Shown here: piece after piece, positions 15,126-20,813 of the stretch
Position numbering within the stretch: the stretch's first letter is position 1
How the letters are laid out: the number at the start of each line of letters is the position of its first letter
Source: Acidobacteriota bacterium
Lineage (GTDB): Bacteria; Acidobacteriota; Thermoanaerobaculia; Multivoradales; JAHEKO01
DNA length: 20,813 bases
Reading direction: 5' to 3'
Assembly (NCBI GenBank): GCA_006227875.1
Contig: SBFI01000087.1
Location: 1-20,813 of the forward strand
The notes under the pieces: model-generated
What the model was told of the DNA's origin: nothing
The model's input: the letters and a program-made list of their open reading frames with translations, nothing else
Databases searched by the model: none
Program-made: the position numbers and the translations under genes

Positions 15126-16789
15126 CCCGTCCCTCCGACGGCCAGCGGCGAGGTCTCGACCGCCGCCCGAGAGTGAAACGAGCGCACCTCGATCTCCGGT
15201 AGCAGCGACGCCGACGGCCGCAGGGTGACCAGCAGGCGCTTCCGCCATGACGGCGAGGTCTGCGGGAAATCCTGCCTATAGTGGCTCCCCCGGCTCTCCC
15301 TCCGGCACCGCGCGGCGGTCGCCAACAGACGGGCCACGAGAAGCTGATTCTGGATCCCGTGATCCAGCGGATGGTGTCGCCGAGCCAGTCTCTCGAATGT
15401 CTCGAGCGCCTCTCCCATTCCCTCTTCGTCCCTTACCAGCCCCACCTGGTCCCACATGATCCGGCGAAGCCGCCCGATCGACTCCGCGACCGATTCCCGG
15501 TCCCCCTCGGCCACCGGCCAACGGTCGCCCGCTCCCCGATCCATCGACGCCACAAAGACCTGTGTCGGCGCGGAATGGTCGAGCTCCGCTGCCAGACCGT
15601 CCTTGACCCTCGCCCCAAACACCAGGGCTTCGAGCAGCGAGTTGCTGGCCAGACGGTTAGCGCCATGGGCCCCGGTACAGGCCACCTCCCCACAGGCCCA
15701 CAGCCCGGGCATGGACGACCGCCCATCGACATCTACCCAGACACCACCCATGTGGTAGTGAGCAGCCGGAGCCACGGGGATCGGCTGGCTCCGTGGGTCC
15801 AGCCCCTGCTCTCGGCAGAGCCGATAGACGGTGGGGAATCGGGTCGGGAAGGCATCACCAACGGCCTGCCGGCCATCCAGAAAGACCTCGTCGCCGGCTT
15901 GTCGCCGCCGCCAGATGGCGCGTGCCAACACGTCTCTGGGCGCCAGCTCTGCAGCCGGATGAACCGCCTGCATGACGGACCCGCCCTTGCCATCCACCAG
16001 CTTTGCCCCGGCACCTCGCAGGGCTTCGGTGAGCAGGGGCATCGGATCGGTGCCCACTGCCAGCGCCGTGGGGTGAAATTGGACAAACTCCAGATCCGCC
16101 AGCTGTGCTCCGGCGCGCGCGGCCAGGGCCAGCCCCGCACCCGTCGACTCCGGTGCGTTGGTGGTGCGGGAGAAGAGCCGACCCAGCCCGCCACTGGTCA
16201 GGACGACTGCCCGGGCCAGGTGGAGAGCTACCCGTCCATTGTGGTGACGGACGACGGCTCCTTCCACCCTCCCCTGCTCCACCAGCAGCTCGAGCGCGTC
16301 GCTCTGCTCGAGAATCCGGATTCCGGGTTCACCCTCCACGGCTCTCGCCAGGGAGCGCATCACCTCGGCACCGGTGGCGTCGCCACCGGCGTGGAGCACG
16401 CGGGCCCGATCGTGGGCGGCCTCCCGGCTCAGCTCGTATCCGGCATCGGCCCGGCGATCGAAGCGCGCACCCAGCTCTTCGAGTCGAGCAATCGCCAATG
16501 GTCCTTCGGAGGTCAAAAGCTTCACCACCTCCGCGTCGGCAAGACCACCGGCGACCGCCAGGGTGTCCGCGGCGTGCCGGGACGGGGAGTCGTCCGCCCC
16601 GACGGCAGCCGCTATCCCCCCTTGCGCCAAAGGAGTCGAGCCACCAAGCCCCAGCCGGCCGCGGGTGACCACGGTCACCCTCCTCGGCACCATGCCGAGG
16701 GCAACAGAGAGCCCGGCGGCACCGCCACCGACCACCAGCACTTCACTGGTCGTCACCTCCCACACCGGGTCGAGAGCCTTCGAGCTCAT
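15122..16789 (-). CDS. nadB: L-aspartate oxidase
   Basis: A 555-residue flavoprotein oxidising L-aspartate to iminoaspartate, which NadA condenses with dihydroxyacetone phosphate. The start ATG 16789 overlaps the nadA stop by four bases (ATGA). The Rossmann FAD motif VLVVGGGAAG is at 17-26, followed by STPLAQGGIAAAVG. The substrate and catalytic region shows REAAHDRARVLHAGG, FVQFHPTAL, LTEALRGAGAKLV and APRDVLARA, then PAAHYHMGGV and the C-terminal FAD signature GLWACGEVACTGAHGANRLASNS, here cut at the GANR turn for reading. The helical end carries CRRESRGSHYRQDFP. These motifs and the nadA context favour NadB over fumarate reductase or succinate dehydrogenase, which share the fold. Confidence 0.97.
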   Translation of the reverse strand: MSSKALDPVWEVTTSEVLVVGGGAAGLSVALGMVPRRVTVVTRGRLGLGGSTPLAQGGIAAAVGADDSPSRHAADTLAVAGGLADAEVVKLLTSEGPLAIARLEELGARFDRRADAGYELSREAAHDRARVLHAGGDATGAEVMRSLARAVEGEPGIRILEQSDALELLVEQGRVEGAVVRHHNGRVALHLARAVVLTSGGLGRLFSRTTNAPESTGAGLALAARAGAQLADLEFVQFHPTALAVGTDPMPLLTEALRGAGAKLVDGKGGSVMQAVHPAAELAPRDVLARAIWRRRQAGDEVFLDGRQAVGDAFPTRFPTVYRLCREQGLDPRSQPIPVAPAAHYHMGGVWVDVDGRSSMPGLWACGEVACTGAHGANRLASNSLLEALVFGARVKDGLAAELDHSAPTQVFVASMDRGAGDRWPVAEGDRESVAESIGRLRRIMWDQVGLVRDEEGMGEALETFERLARRHHPLDHGIQNQLLVARLLATAARCRRESRGSHYRQDFPQTSPSWRKRLLVTLRPSASLLPEIEVRSFHSRAAVETSPLAVGGTG

Positions 16790-17826
16790 TGGCCCCCTCG
16801 ACCGACATCCAGCATGCGCTGGACGGCCGCCCGCGCGCGTGATGCGATCTCCGCCTCCACCTCGACCCGGTGCTCCAGGCGCTCGAGCGCCTGGCGGATC
16901 TTGGACAGGGTGATCTGCTTCATATGTGGACAGAGGTTGCAGGGTCGGATGAACTCGATCTCCGGGTACTCGAGCGCCACGTTGTCGCTCATCGAGCACT
17001 CGGTGACCATCACCACCCGCCGCGGACGGGTCTCACCGACATGATGGATCATGCCGGCCGTCGAGCCGACAAAGTCGGCCTCGGCGAGAACATCGGGTGG
17101 ACATTCCGGATGCGCGAGGACCTCGATTCCGGGATGCAGCTCGCGGTAGGACCTGATCTCCGGCGCGGTGAAACGCTCGTGCACCTCGCAATGTCCCCTC
17201 CAGAGCACGATCTCGACATCCGTCTGGTCGGCGACATGGCGTCCCAGGTATTCGTCAGGAAGAAAAATCACCCTTTCTGAGCCGAGCGACTCCACCACCT
17301 CCACCGCGTTGGCGGATGTGCAGCAAACATCCGATTCGGCTTTGACCTCGGCGCTGGTATTGACATATGTCACTACCGGTGCTCCCGGATAGCGCTCCCT
17401 GAGCAGCCGGACATCGGCGGCGGTGATCGACTCCGCCAGCGAGCATCCGGCTTCGAGATCGGGGATGAGCACCGTCTTTGTCGGGCTCAGGATCTTGGCC
17501 GTCTCGGCCATGAAGTGGACACCACACAACACGATCACGTCGGCCTCGGTTTCAGCCCCACGCTGGGCCAGAGCCAGCGAGTCCCCGGTCAGGTCGGCGA
17601 CACCGTGGAAGATCTCTGGGGTCTGATAGTTGTGCGCCAGCACGATGGCGCCCCGCTCCCGTTTGAGCCGATCGATGGCTTCCAACTCGGGGGCCAGCAC
17701 CGCCCATTCGATCTCGGGTGTGACCCGCGCCAGTCGCTCGCGGGCGGATATCCCATGCATTGCCCCGGCCGTTGCTACCGGTGACGGCCGAGACCTTGCG
17801 GTTTGTGGTGAGCTCGTGGTCTCCAT
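16786..17826 (-). CDS. nadA: Quinolinate synthase
   Basis: A 346-residue [4Fe-4S] enzyme making quinolinate from iminoaspartate and dihydroxyacetone phosphate. Motifs: AHNYQTPEI near 64-72, CGVHFMAETAKIL starting at Cys101, YVNTSAEVKAESDVCCTSAN near 154-173, WRGHCEVHERF with Cys213, AHPEC near 238, GSTAGMI near 254 and RPCNLCPHMK with Cys296 and Cys299. By family knowledge the cluster uses three cysteines, here most likely Cys101, Cys213 and Cys296 or Cys299. The N-terminal ~30 residues are extra. It is the first gene of nadABC, preceded by AAGGA and by a promoter/operator region at 17837-17927. The oxygen-labile cluster suggests iron-sulfur assembly genes elsewhere. Confidence 0.97.
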   Translation of the reverse strand: METTSSPQTARSRPSPVATAGAMHGISARERLARVTPEIEWAVLAPELEAIDRLKRERGAIVLAHNYQTPEIFHGVADLTGDSLALAQRGAETEADVIVLCGVHFMAETAKILSPTKTVLIPDLEAGCSLAESITAADVRLLRERYPGAPVVTYVNTSAEVKAESDVCCTSANAVEVVESLGSERVIFLPDEYLGRHVADQTDVEIVLWRGHCEVHERFTAPEIRSYRELHPGIEVLAHPECPPDVLAEADFVGSTAGMIHHVGETRPRRVVMVTECSMSDNVALEYPEIEFIRPCNLCPHMKQITLSKIRQALERLEHRVEVEAEIASRARAAVQRMLDVGRGGQ

Positions 17827-17836
17827 TGTTTTATCC

Positions 17837-17857
17837 TTATGCTAAATTTGAGAATAA
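17837..17857. promoter_or_regulatory. Proximal operator palindrome (putative NadQ site 1)
   Basis: A 21-bp imperfect palindrome with half-sites TTATGCTAA and TGAGAATAA separated by ATT. It matches the second palindrome at 17897-17917 at 17 of 21 positions. It ends 10 bp before the nadA start codon, overlapping the leader and ribosome-binding region of the mRNA. Centre-to-centre spacing from site 2 is 60 bp. The assignment to NadQ is inferred from the adjacent regulator gene. Confidence 0.7.
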
Positions 17858-17864
17858 ATAGTCG

Positions 17865-17893
17865 TCAAAAAAAGAGCCAGCCACGCCGGCCAC
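17865..17893 (-). terminator. Intrinsic terminator after nadQ, nested at the nadA transcription start
   Basis: On the minus strand GCCGGC (17890-17885) and GCTGGC (17881-17876) pair around the loop GTG with one G-U pair, extendable by another G-U. They are followed, after a short TC, by seven T residues (17873-17867). It lies 43 bp past the nadQ stop codon. The predicted nadA transcription start (near 17892) falls at the base of the same hairpin, so the nadA mRNA would begin with it. The stem is short, so efficiency is uncertain. Confidence 0.55.
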
Positions 17894-17896
17894 TAC

Positions 17897-17917
17897 TTAT
17901 TCTAACTCTGAGAATAT
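17897..17917. promoter_or_regulatory. Promoter-overlapping operator palindrome (putative NadQ site 2)
   Basis: Half-sites TTATTCTAA and TGAGAATAT are separated by CTC. The palindrome covers the -10 box (17899-17904) and most of the spacer of the nadA promoter, the classic position for a repressor that blocks RNA polymerase. It shares 17 of 21 bases with the proximal site. Two related palindromes beside a regulator of the same pathway make chance unlikely. Confidence 0.72.
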
Positions 17918-17927
17918 CTCCTGTCAA
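17899..17927 (-). promoter_or_regulatory. Sigma70-type promoter of nadABC
   Basis: On the minus strand the -35 box is TTGACA (17927-17922, perfect consensus) and the -10 box is TAGAAT (17904-17899, five of six matches), with a 17-bp spacer. Transcription would start near 17892, giving a leader of about 66 nt. The -35 box lies 8 bp beyond the nadQ stop codon. It is the best promoter in the window. Confidence 0.8.
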
Positions 17928-17935
17928 CCAGGCCG

Positions 17936-18985
17936 TCAGCTGTGCACACCGGGGAGACCGACCCCGGGGGTGGGACGCTCGCGCAGCACCTCGTGCCGGA
18001 AGCGGAAGAGCTCGGCCGGACGACCACCGGTATCCGACACCAACTGCCCGGTGCCCTCGACCAGCCCACCCTTCTCCACCAGACGCCGGAAGTTCTGTTT
18101 GTGCAGACGCACCCCGGCCAGGGCCTCGACCACCCGTTGCAGCTGTAGGTAGGTAAAAGTGGGCGGCAGCAGCTCGAAGACCACCGGCCGGTAGCGGATC
18201 TTTCCTCGCAGCCGGCCCAGGGCCGTGGCCACGATCCGCCGGTGATCGAGCACCATCGACCGACCCGGAACCAGCCCGGCCTCTCCGCGGCCGCCCATAC
18301 CCGTCGCCGGCTCGCCCGCCGACGACAGCTCCGAGTCACGCCGAGCCTCGAAGACCAGACCGGCCTCGTAGAGAAGCTCGTAGCGCTCGAGCACCCGCTC
18401 GCCGTCCCAGGGTGCGCCGCGCAGACCAAAGGTGATGTCGGCCCGCTCTCGATGTTCTTGGCGCCGGAGCGGATCTTTTCCACCCTCTACCCACCGGTCG
18501 AGGGCCGGCTCGATGGCGGCGTCGATCAGCGGCGGGCGACCACGGCGCCAGTCTTCCCACGGGAAGAACTCGTACCAGGGTCGCCAACTGGTCTCCTCCC
18601 TGCCCGCCACCTGCCCCTCACGCACAAGGGCCAGGTAGCCCACCGACAACACCCGCCGCCCTCCGCTGCGACTTCGCGGCTCCCGATCGCGGTCGCCAAA
18701 GGTGTACAGCTGCTCCACATAGCCGAGCTCGAGATTCGTCTGCTCTCGGACCCATCTGGTGAGACCCAACTCCAGGGTTCGGTCTTTTTCCGGATCGAGC
18801 GGTCCAAAGGGCAGCGCGCCGCTCTCGCGACCTCCCTTCCCCGCCTGTCCGCGAAGGCGGCCGGAGGGGCGAACCGTCAGCAGACGGGGCTCCTCGTCGG
18901 TCACGGCGACGATCACCGCATTGAGCCCGATCGACACCGTGCCGTTCGATTCCCCGTTTGACCCGCTCTCCGATTTCAAGGCCAT
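17936..18985 (-). CDS. nadQ: NadQ-family (COG4111) Nudix-related NAD biosynthesis regulator
   Basis: A 349-residue cytoplasmic protein combining a Nudix-like fold with a C-terminal winged helix. Residues about 18-165 are the Nudix-like part (GLNAVIVAVTDEEPRLLTVR at 20-39, YVEQLYTFGDRDR near 89-101, WYEFFPWEDWR near 137-147). The Nudix box is degraded (LELGLTRWVREQTNLELG, without the REuxEE pattern), so it likely senses a ligand rather than hydrolysing one. A family-specific middle segment, PWDGERVLERYELLYEAGL, is at 192-210. The winged helix runs from about 247 to 335 (LHKQNFRRLVEKGGLVE, then TGGRPAELFRFR). NadQ was named in comparative genomics as the repressor of NAD synthesis genes in alphaproteobacteria. 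Here it lies directly upstream of nadABC with paired palindromes between. Ligand unknown. ATG 18985 follows AGGAG. Confidence 0.88.
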   Translation of the reverse strand: MALKSESGSNGESNGTVSIGLNAVIVAVTDEEPRLLTVRPSGRLRGQAGKGGRESGALPFGPLDPEKDRTLELGLTRWVREQTNLELGYVEQLYTFGDRDREPRSRSGGRRVLSVGYLALVREGQVAGREETSWRPWYEFFPWEDWRRGRPPLIDAAIEPALDRWVEGGKDPLRRQEHRERADITFGLRGAPWDGERVLERYELLYEAGLVFEARRDSELSSAGEPATGMGGRGEAGLVPGRSMVLDHRRIVATALGRLRGKIRYRPVVFELLPPTFTYLQLQRVVEALAGVRLHKQNFRRLVEKGGLVEGTGQLVSDTGGRPAELFRFRHEVLRERPTPGVGLPGVHS

Positions 18986-19027
18986 CTTCTCCTCACTCGA
19001 ATCGCACCTCGCATCACTCTCGATTCT

Positions 19028-20446
19028 CTAACCTTTTATCACTCCTATGGGTCGCAACTGCGCCACCTTGCGGCTGATGCCGGCGCGCTCGACGACATCG
19101 ACCACATCGGCAACGTCTTTATAGGCCTCCGGCATCTCCTCGGCCACGGTGGCAAAGCCCGCCGCCATCACCACGACTCCCCTCGCTTCGAGCTCCTCGA
19201 ACAACTTGCGGCCACGGGCCTCCTTCTTGGCCTGCTTGCGGCTCAGGCGGCGGCCGGCACCATGACAGGTGGAGCCAAAGGTCTGTTCATAGGCCTGTTG
19301 GGTACCCACCAGGACATACGAGTAGCGGCCCATGTCTCCCGGGATCAGAACCGGCTGCCCGACCTTCTTGTATGGCGCCGGGGTCTGCGGGTGTCCCGGC
19401 GGATAGGCTCGGGTCGCTCCTTTGCGATGGACACAGACCCGCATTTTCTTCCCGTCCACCTCGAAGGTTTCGAACTTGGCGATGTTGTGACAGACATCGT
19501 AGACGACGTCCAGACCTACCTGGCGGGGCCCCGCCGCCAGCGCCACGCCAAAGCTCTCTCGTACCCAGTGGGTCATGACCTGACGGTTGGCAAAGGCATA
19601 GTTGGCGGCCGCGGACATGGCTCCCAAATAGCGACGACCCTCGGGCGATTTCAGCGGCGCGCAGCAGAGCTGCCGGTCGGGCAGCTCGATGTCGTATTTT
19701 GCCGCCGCGTCGAGCATCAGCTTTAGGTGATCGGAGCAGACCTGATGCCCGAGACCCCGCGAGCCGCTGTGCACCGTCACTGTGATCTGGTCGAGCCACA
19801 GACCGAGATCCCGGGCCGCCGCCCTGTCGTAAATCTCCGCCACATACTGGATCTCGGCAAAGTGGTTCCCGGATCCCAGGGTTCCCAGTTGGCTCTGACC
19901 CCGGTTGTAGGCGCGGTCGGATACCAGATTCGGGTCGGCCCCCTCGAGACAGCCACCCTCCTCCAGAAATTCGAGGTCGCGTGGCTCGCCCAGCCCCTGC
20001 TTGACCGGCCAGCCGGCTCCCTGGGCCAGCACCTTCTCGAGCTCCTTGCGGCCCAGACGCAGATCTCGCCGACCCTTGCCGACGCCGGTCGGGATGTTGC
20101 GATACATCTCGGTGACCACGTCCCGGAGCCGGGGCTGAATGTCGCTGCGGCTCAGACCTGAGCGCAGAAGCCGCACGCCTCAATTGATGTCGTAACCGAC
20201 ACCACCCGGGGAGATGACACCCTCCTCGGCGTCCATGGCCGCTACCCCGCCAATGGGAAAGCCGTAGCCCCAATGGATGTCGGGCATGGCCAGCGAGGCG
20301 TTGACGATCCCCGGTAGATGCGCCACATTGACGACTTGCTGCAGGCACTGGTCGTCCCGCAGGTCACCCATCATCTCGTCGCTGGCGTAGACAATGCCGT
20401 CGACCCGCATCTTCCCCGCCCGCGGCAACCGCCACCCGCGTGTCAT
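19028..20446 (-). CDS. rtcB: RNA-splicing ligase RtcB, probable selenoprotein (in-frame TGA at catalytic Cys)
   Basis: GTP- and Mn-dependent ligase joining RNA 2',3'-cyclic phosphate or 3'-phosphate to 5'-OH ends. The frame 19028-20446 is open for 472 residues except one TGA at 20182-20180 (residue 89), between GGVGYDIN and GVRLLRSG. Family proteins read GYDINCGVR here, and that cysteine binds the catalytic metal. A SECIS-like hairpin follows at 20167-20145, so I read the TGA as selenocysteine. Other active-site motifs are intact: MPDIHWGYGFPIGG, GSGNHFAEIQ, VHSGSRGLGHQ, DVCHNIAKFE and STCHGAGRR, with the guanylylated histidine. ATG 20446 lacks a ribosome-binding site. A better ATG at 20465 with AGGAGG upstream encodes the expected MKIERIDDTR but is one base out of frame. 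It lies 42 bp upstream of nadQ. No sel genes are in the window. The alternative is a pseudogene. Confidence 0.85.
20145..20167 (-). promoter_or_regulatory. Bacterial SECIS-like hairpin downstream of the rtcB TGA
   Basis: In the rtcB mRNA CUGCG-CUCA pairs with UGAG-CGCAG around the loop GGUC, nine base pairs with one bulged C on the 3' side. The loop begins 22 nt after the TGA, within the range of known bacterial SECIS elements. The apical CAGGUCUG is the same eight bases as in the E. coli fdhF SECIS, where GGUC lies 19 nt after the UGA and is read by SelB. A competing 7-bp stem (UGCGGCU/AGCCGCA) could also form. SelB binding is inferred. Confidence 0.75.
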
Positions 20447-20475
20447 CGATCCGCTCGATCTTCATGACCTTCGCG

Positions 20476-20481
20476 CCTCCT
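20476..20481 (-). promoter_or_regulatory. Ribosome-binding site that points to an out-of-frame rtcB start
   Basis: AGGAGG on the minus strand lies 10 nt before ATG 20465 but 29 nt before ATG 20446, the only ATG in frame with the rtcB body. An in-frame TGA at 20464-20462 blocks any longer start. ATG 20465 opens a 33-codon frame whose first ten residues match the expected RtcB N-terminus. This suggests one extra base between 20446 and about 20434. Confidence 0.6.
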
Positions 20482-20557
20482 GTCATCAAGGCTACGCCCG
20501 CAACCGCCGCGGTGCAACCGGACCCTCGCGCCGTCCAACCAGTTTGACAAGCTCACG

Positions 20558-20694
20558 GCGCGGCGAGGGCGAGGTTTTGGCCCTGCCGCTCCGCTCCAAC
20601 CGTGCACGCCACCAATGCCCTGGAATTAGAACCGCTTTCCCCGAAGCGCCTAGTCGCTCCGTCTGCAGGGCCAAAACCCCTGGGATCGCCGCGC
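20558..20694. repeat. Inverted-repeat element (MITE/REP-like)
   Basis: Terminal arms GCGCGGCGA (20558-20566) and TCGCCGCGC (20686-20694) and subterminal arms GGTTTTGGCCCTGC (20573-20586) and its exact complement (20665-20678) define a 137-bp palindromic element with a 78-bp centre. No coding frame is supported. Confidence 0.7.
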
Positions 20695-20803
20695 TGTGGC
20701 TGGCTGGACTGCGGAAGATCGCGCCCGGCCGGCCGATGCACCCGCCGCGATACCCCGCGGGGTGGTGACGGTGCGGTGGTCTGCCGACGGAGCGACTGGG
20801 CGC
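20646..20803. repeat. Second inverted pair, arm shared with the element at 20558-20694
   Basis: The 18-bp segment 20646-20663 (GCGCCTAGTCGCTCCGTC) is repeated in inverse orientation at 20786-20803 with one mismatch. The distal copy lies at the window edge and may be the start of another copy of the element in opposite orientation. Confidence 0.6.
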
Positions 20804-20813
20804 TGAGGAGATG

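Larger units (their letters stand above)
20466..20813. other. Gene-free region upstream of rtcB
   Basis: These 348 bases contain the rtcB ribosome-binding site and a cluster of inverted repeats from 20558 on. A plus-strand frame through it is compositionally a shadow and overlaps rtcB. I looked for a tRNA (including selC), a small RNA gene and a convincing promoter and found none. The plus-strand end (GAGGAGATG) does not look like a usable gene start because there is no spacing between the purines and the ATG. Confidence 0.6.

Noticed and set aside
15281..17044. 587-codon plus-strand open frame
   Set aside because: It is antisense to nadB and nadA, both unmistakable by motif. Long shadow frames are expected at this GC content.
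20180..20182. TGA splitting rtcB as a simple nonsense mutation or as a global code change
   Set aside because: A SECIS-like hairpin follows at the right distance and the downstream frame keeps all catalytic motifs over 380 codons, which argues against decay. TGA ends several other intact genes here, which argues against a global reassignment. The pseudogene option is kept open because of the N-terminal frame conflict.
20366..20465. 33-codon frame from ATG 20465 as a separate leader peptide
   Set aside because: Its first ten residues match the RtcB N-terminus, so a frame error in rtcB explains it better than an independent gene.
20394..20768. 124-codon plus-strand frame upstream of rtcB as a gene
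   Set aside because: It overlaps the rtcB start and runs through the inverted-repeat element, with no domain or ribosome-binding site.
20484..20813. tRNA-Sec or another structured RNA gene near the predicted selenoprotein
   Set aside because: No T-loop, anticodon arm or CCA-end pattern was found. The visible pairing is explained by the repeats.

Overview
The window reads as chromosomal DNA from a GC-rich, Gram-negative-type bacterium. I infer Acidobacteriota, perhaps a Thermoanaerobaculia-like lineage. This rests on the S55-peptidase/beta-propeller pair, the mix of a SARP-type regulator with a NadQ-type regulator, and several non-coding interspersed repeats; no rRNA or marker gene confirms it. 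Genes are tightly packed and all but one lie on the minus strand. TGA is the ordinary stop codon here (S55 protein, recN, nadA, nadB, the amidotransferase, nadQ).

Layout from right to left, the direction of transcription. (a) 20466-20813: no gene, but nested inverted repeats. (b) 19028-20446: RNA ligase RtcB, whose active-site cysteine codon is an in-frame TGA followed by a SECIS-like hairpin. (c) 17936-18985: a NadQ-family NAD-biosynthesis repressor. (d) 17837-17927: a sigma70-type promoter with two 21-bp palindromes, the likely NadQ operators. (e) 14268-17826: nadA-nadB-nadC with 4-bp overlaps (the de novo aspartate-to-NaMN route), then lipA, a GNAT acetyltransferase, a BoxB/PaaA-type di-iron oxygenase and proline dehydrogenase, down to 10385. 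(f) 10206-10386: a MITE-like element with terminal inverted repeats and a 5-bp target duplication. (g) 9443-10174: a class I glutamine amidotransferase-like protein, overlapping tail to tail with (h) a plus-strand SARP/AAA-ATPase regulator at 7151-9475. (i) 6224-6919: a Crp/Fnr regulator, divergent from the SARP gene. (j) 6036-6223: a long imperfect palindrome. (k) recN, tsaC/Sua5, an S55-like secreted protein, and a secreted beta-propeller-like protein running off the left edge.

The strongest biological unit is the NAD block: a Nudix-type sensor/repressor directly upstream of the operon it probably controls, with visible promoter and paired operators. The most unusual observation is RtcB with selenocysteine predicted in place of its catalytic, metal-binding cysteine. 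The reading frame is intact on both sides of the TGA, the other catalytic histidines are present, and the hairpin just downstream carries the same eight-base apical sequence (CAGGUCUG) as the E. coli fdhF SECIS. A possible single-base frameshift at the extreme N-terminus of the same gene complicates this and should be checked first.
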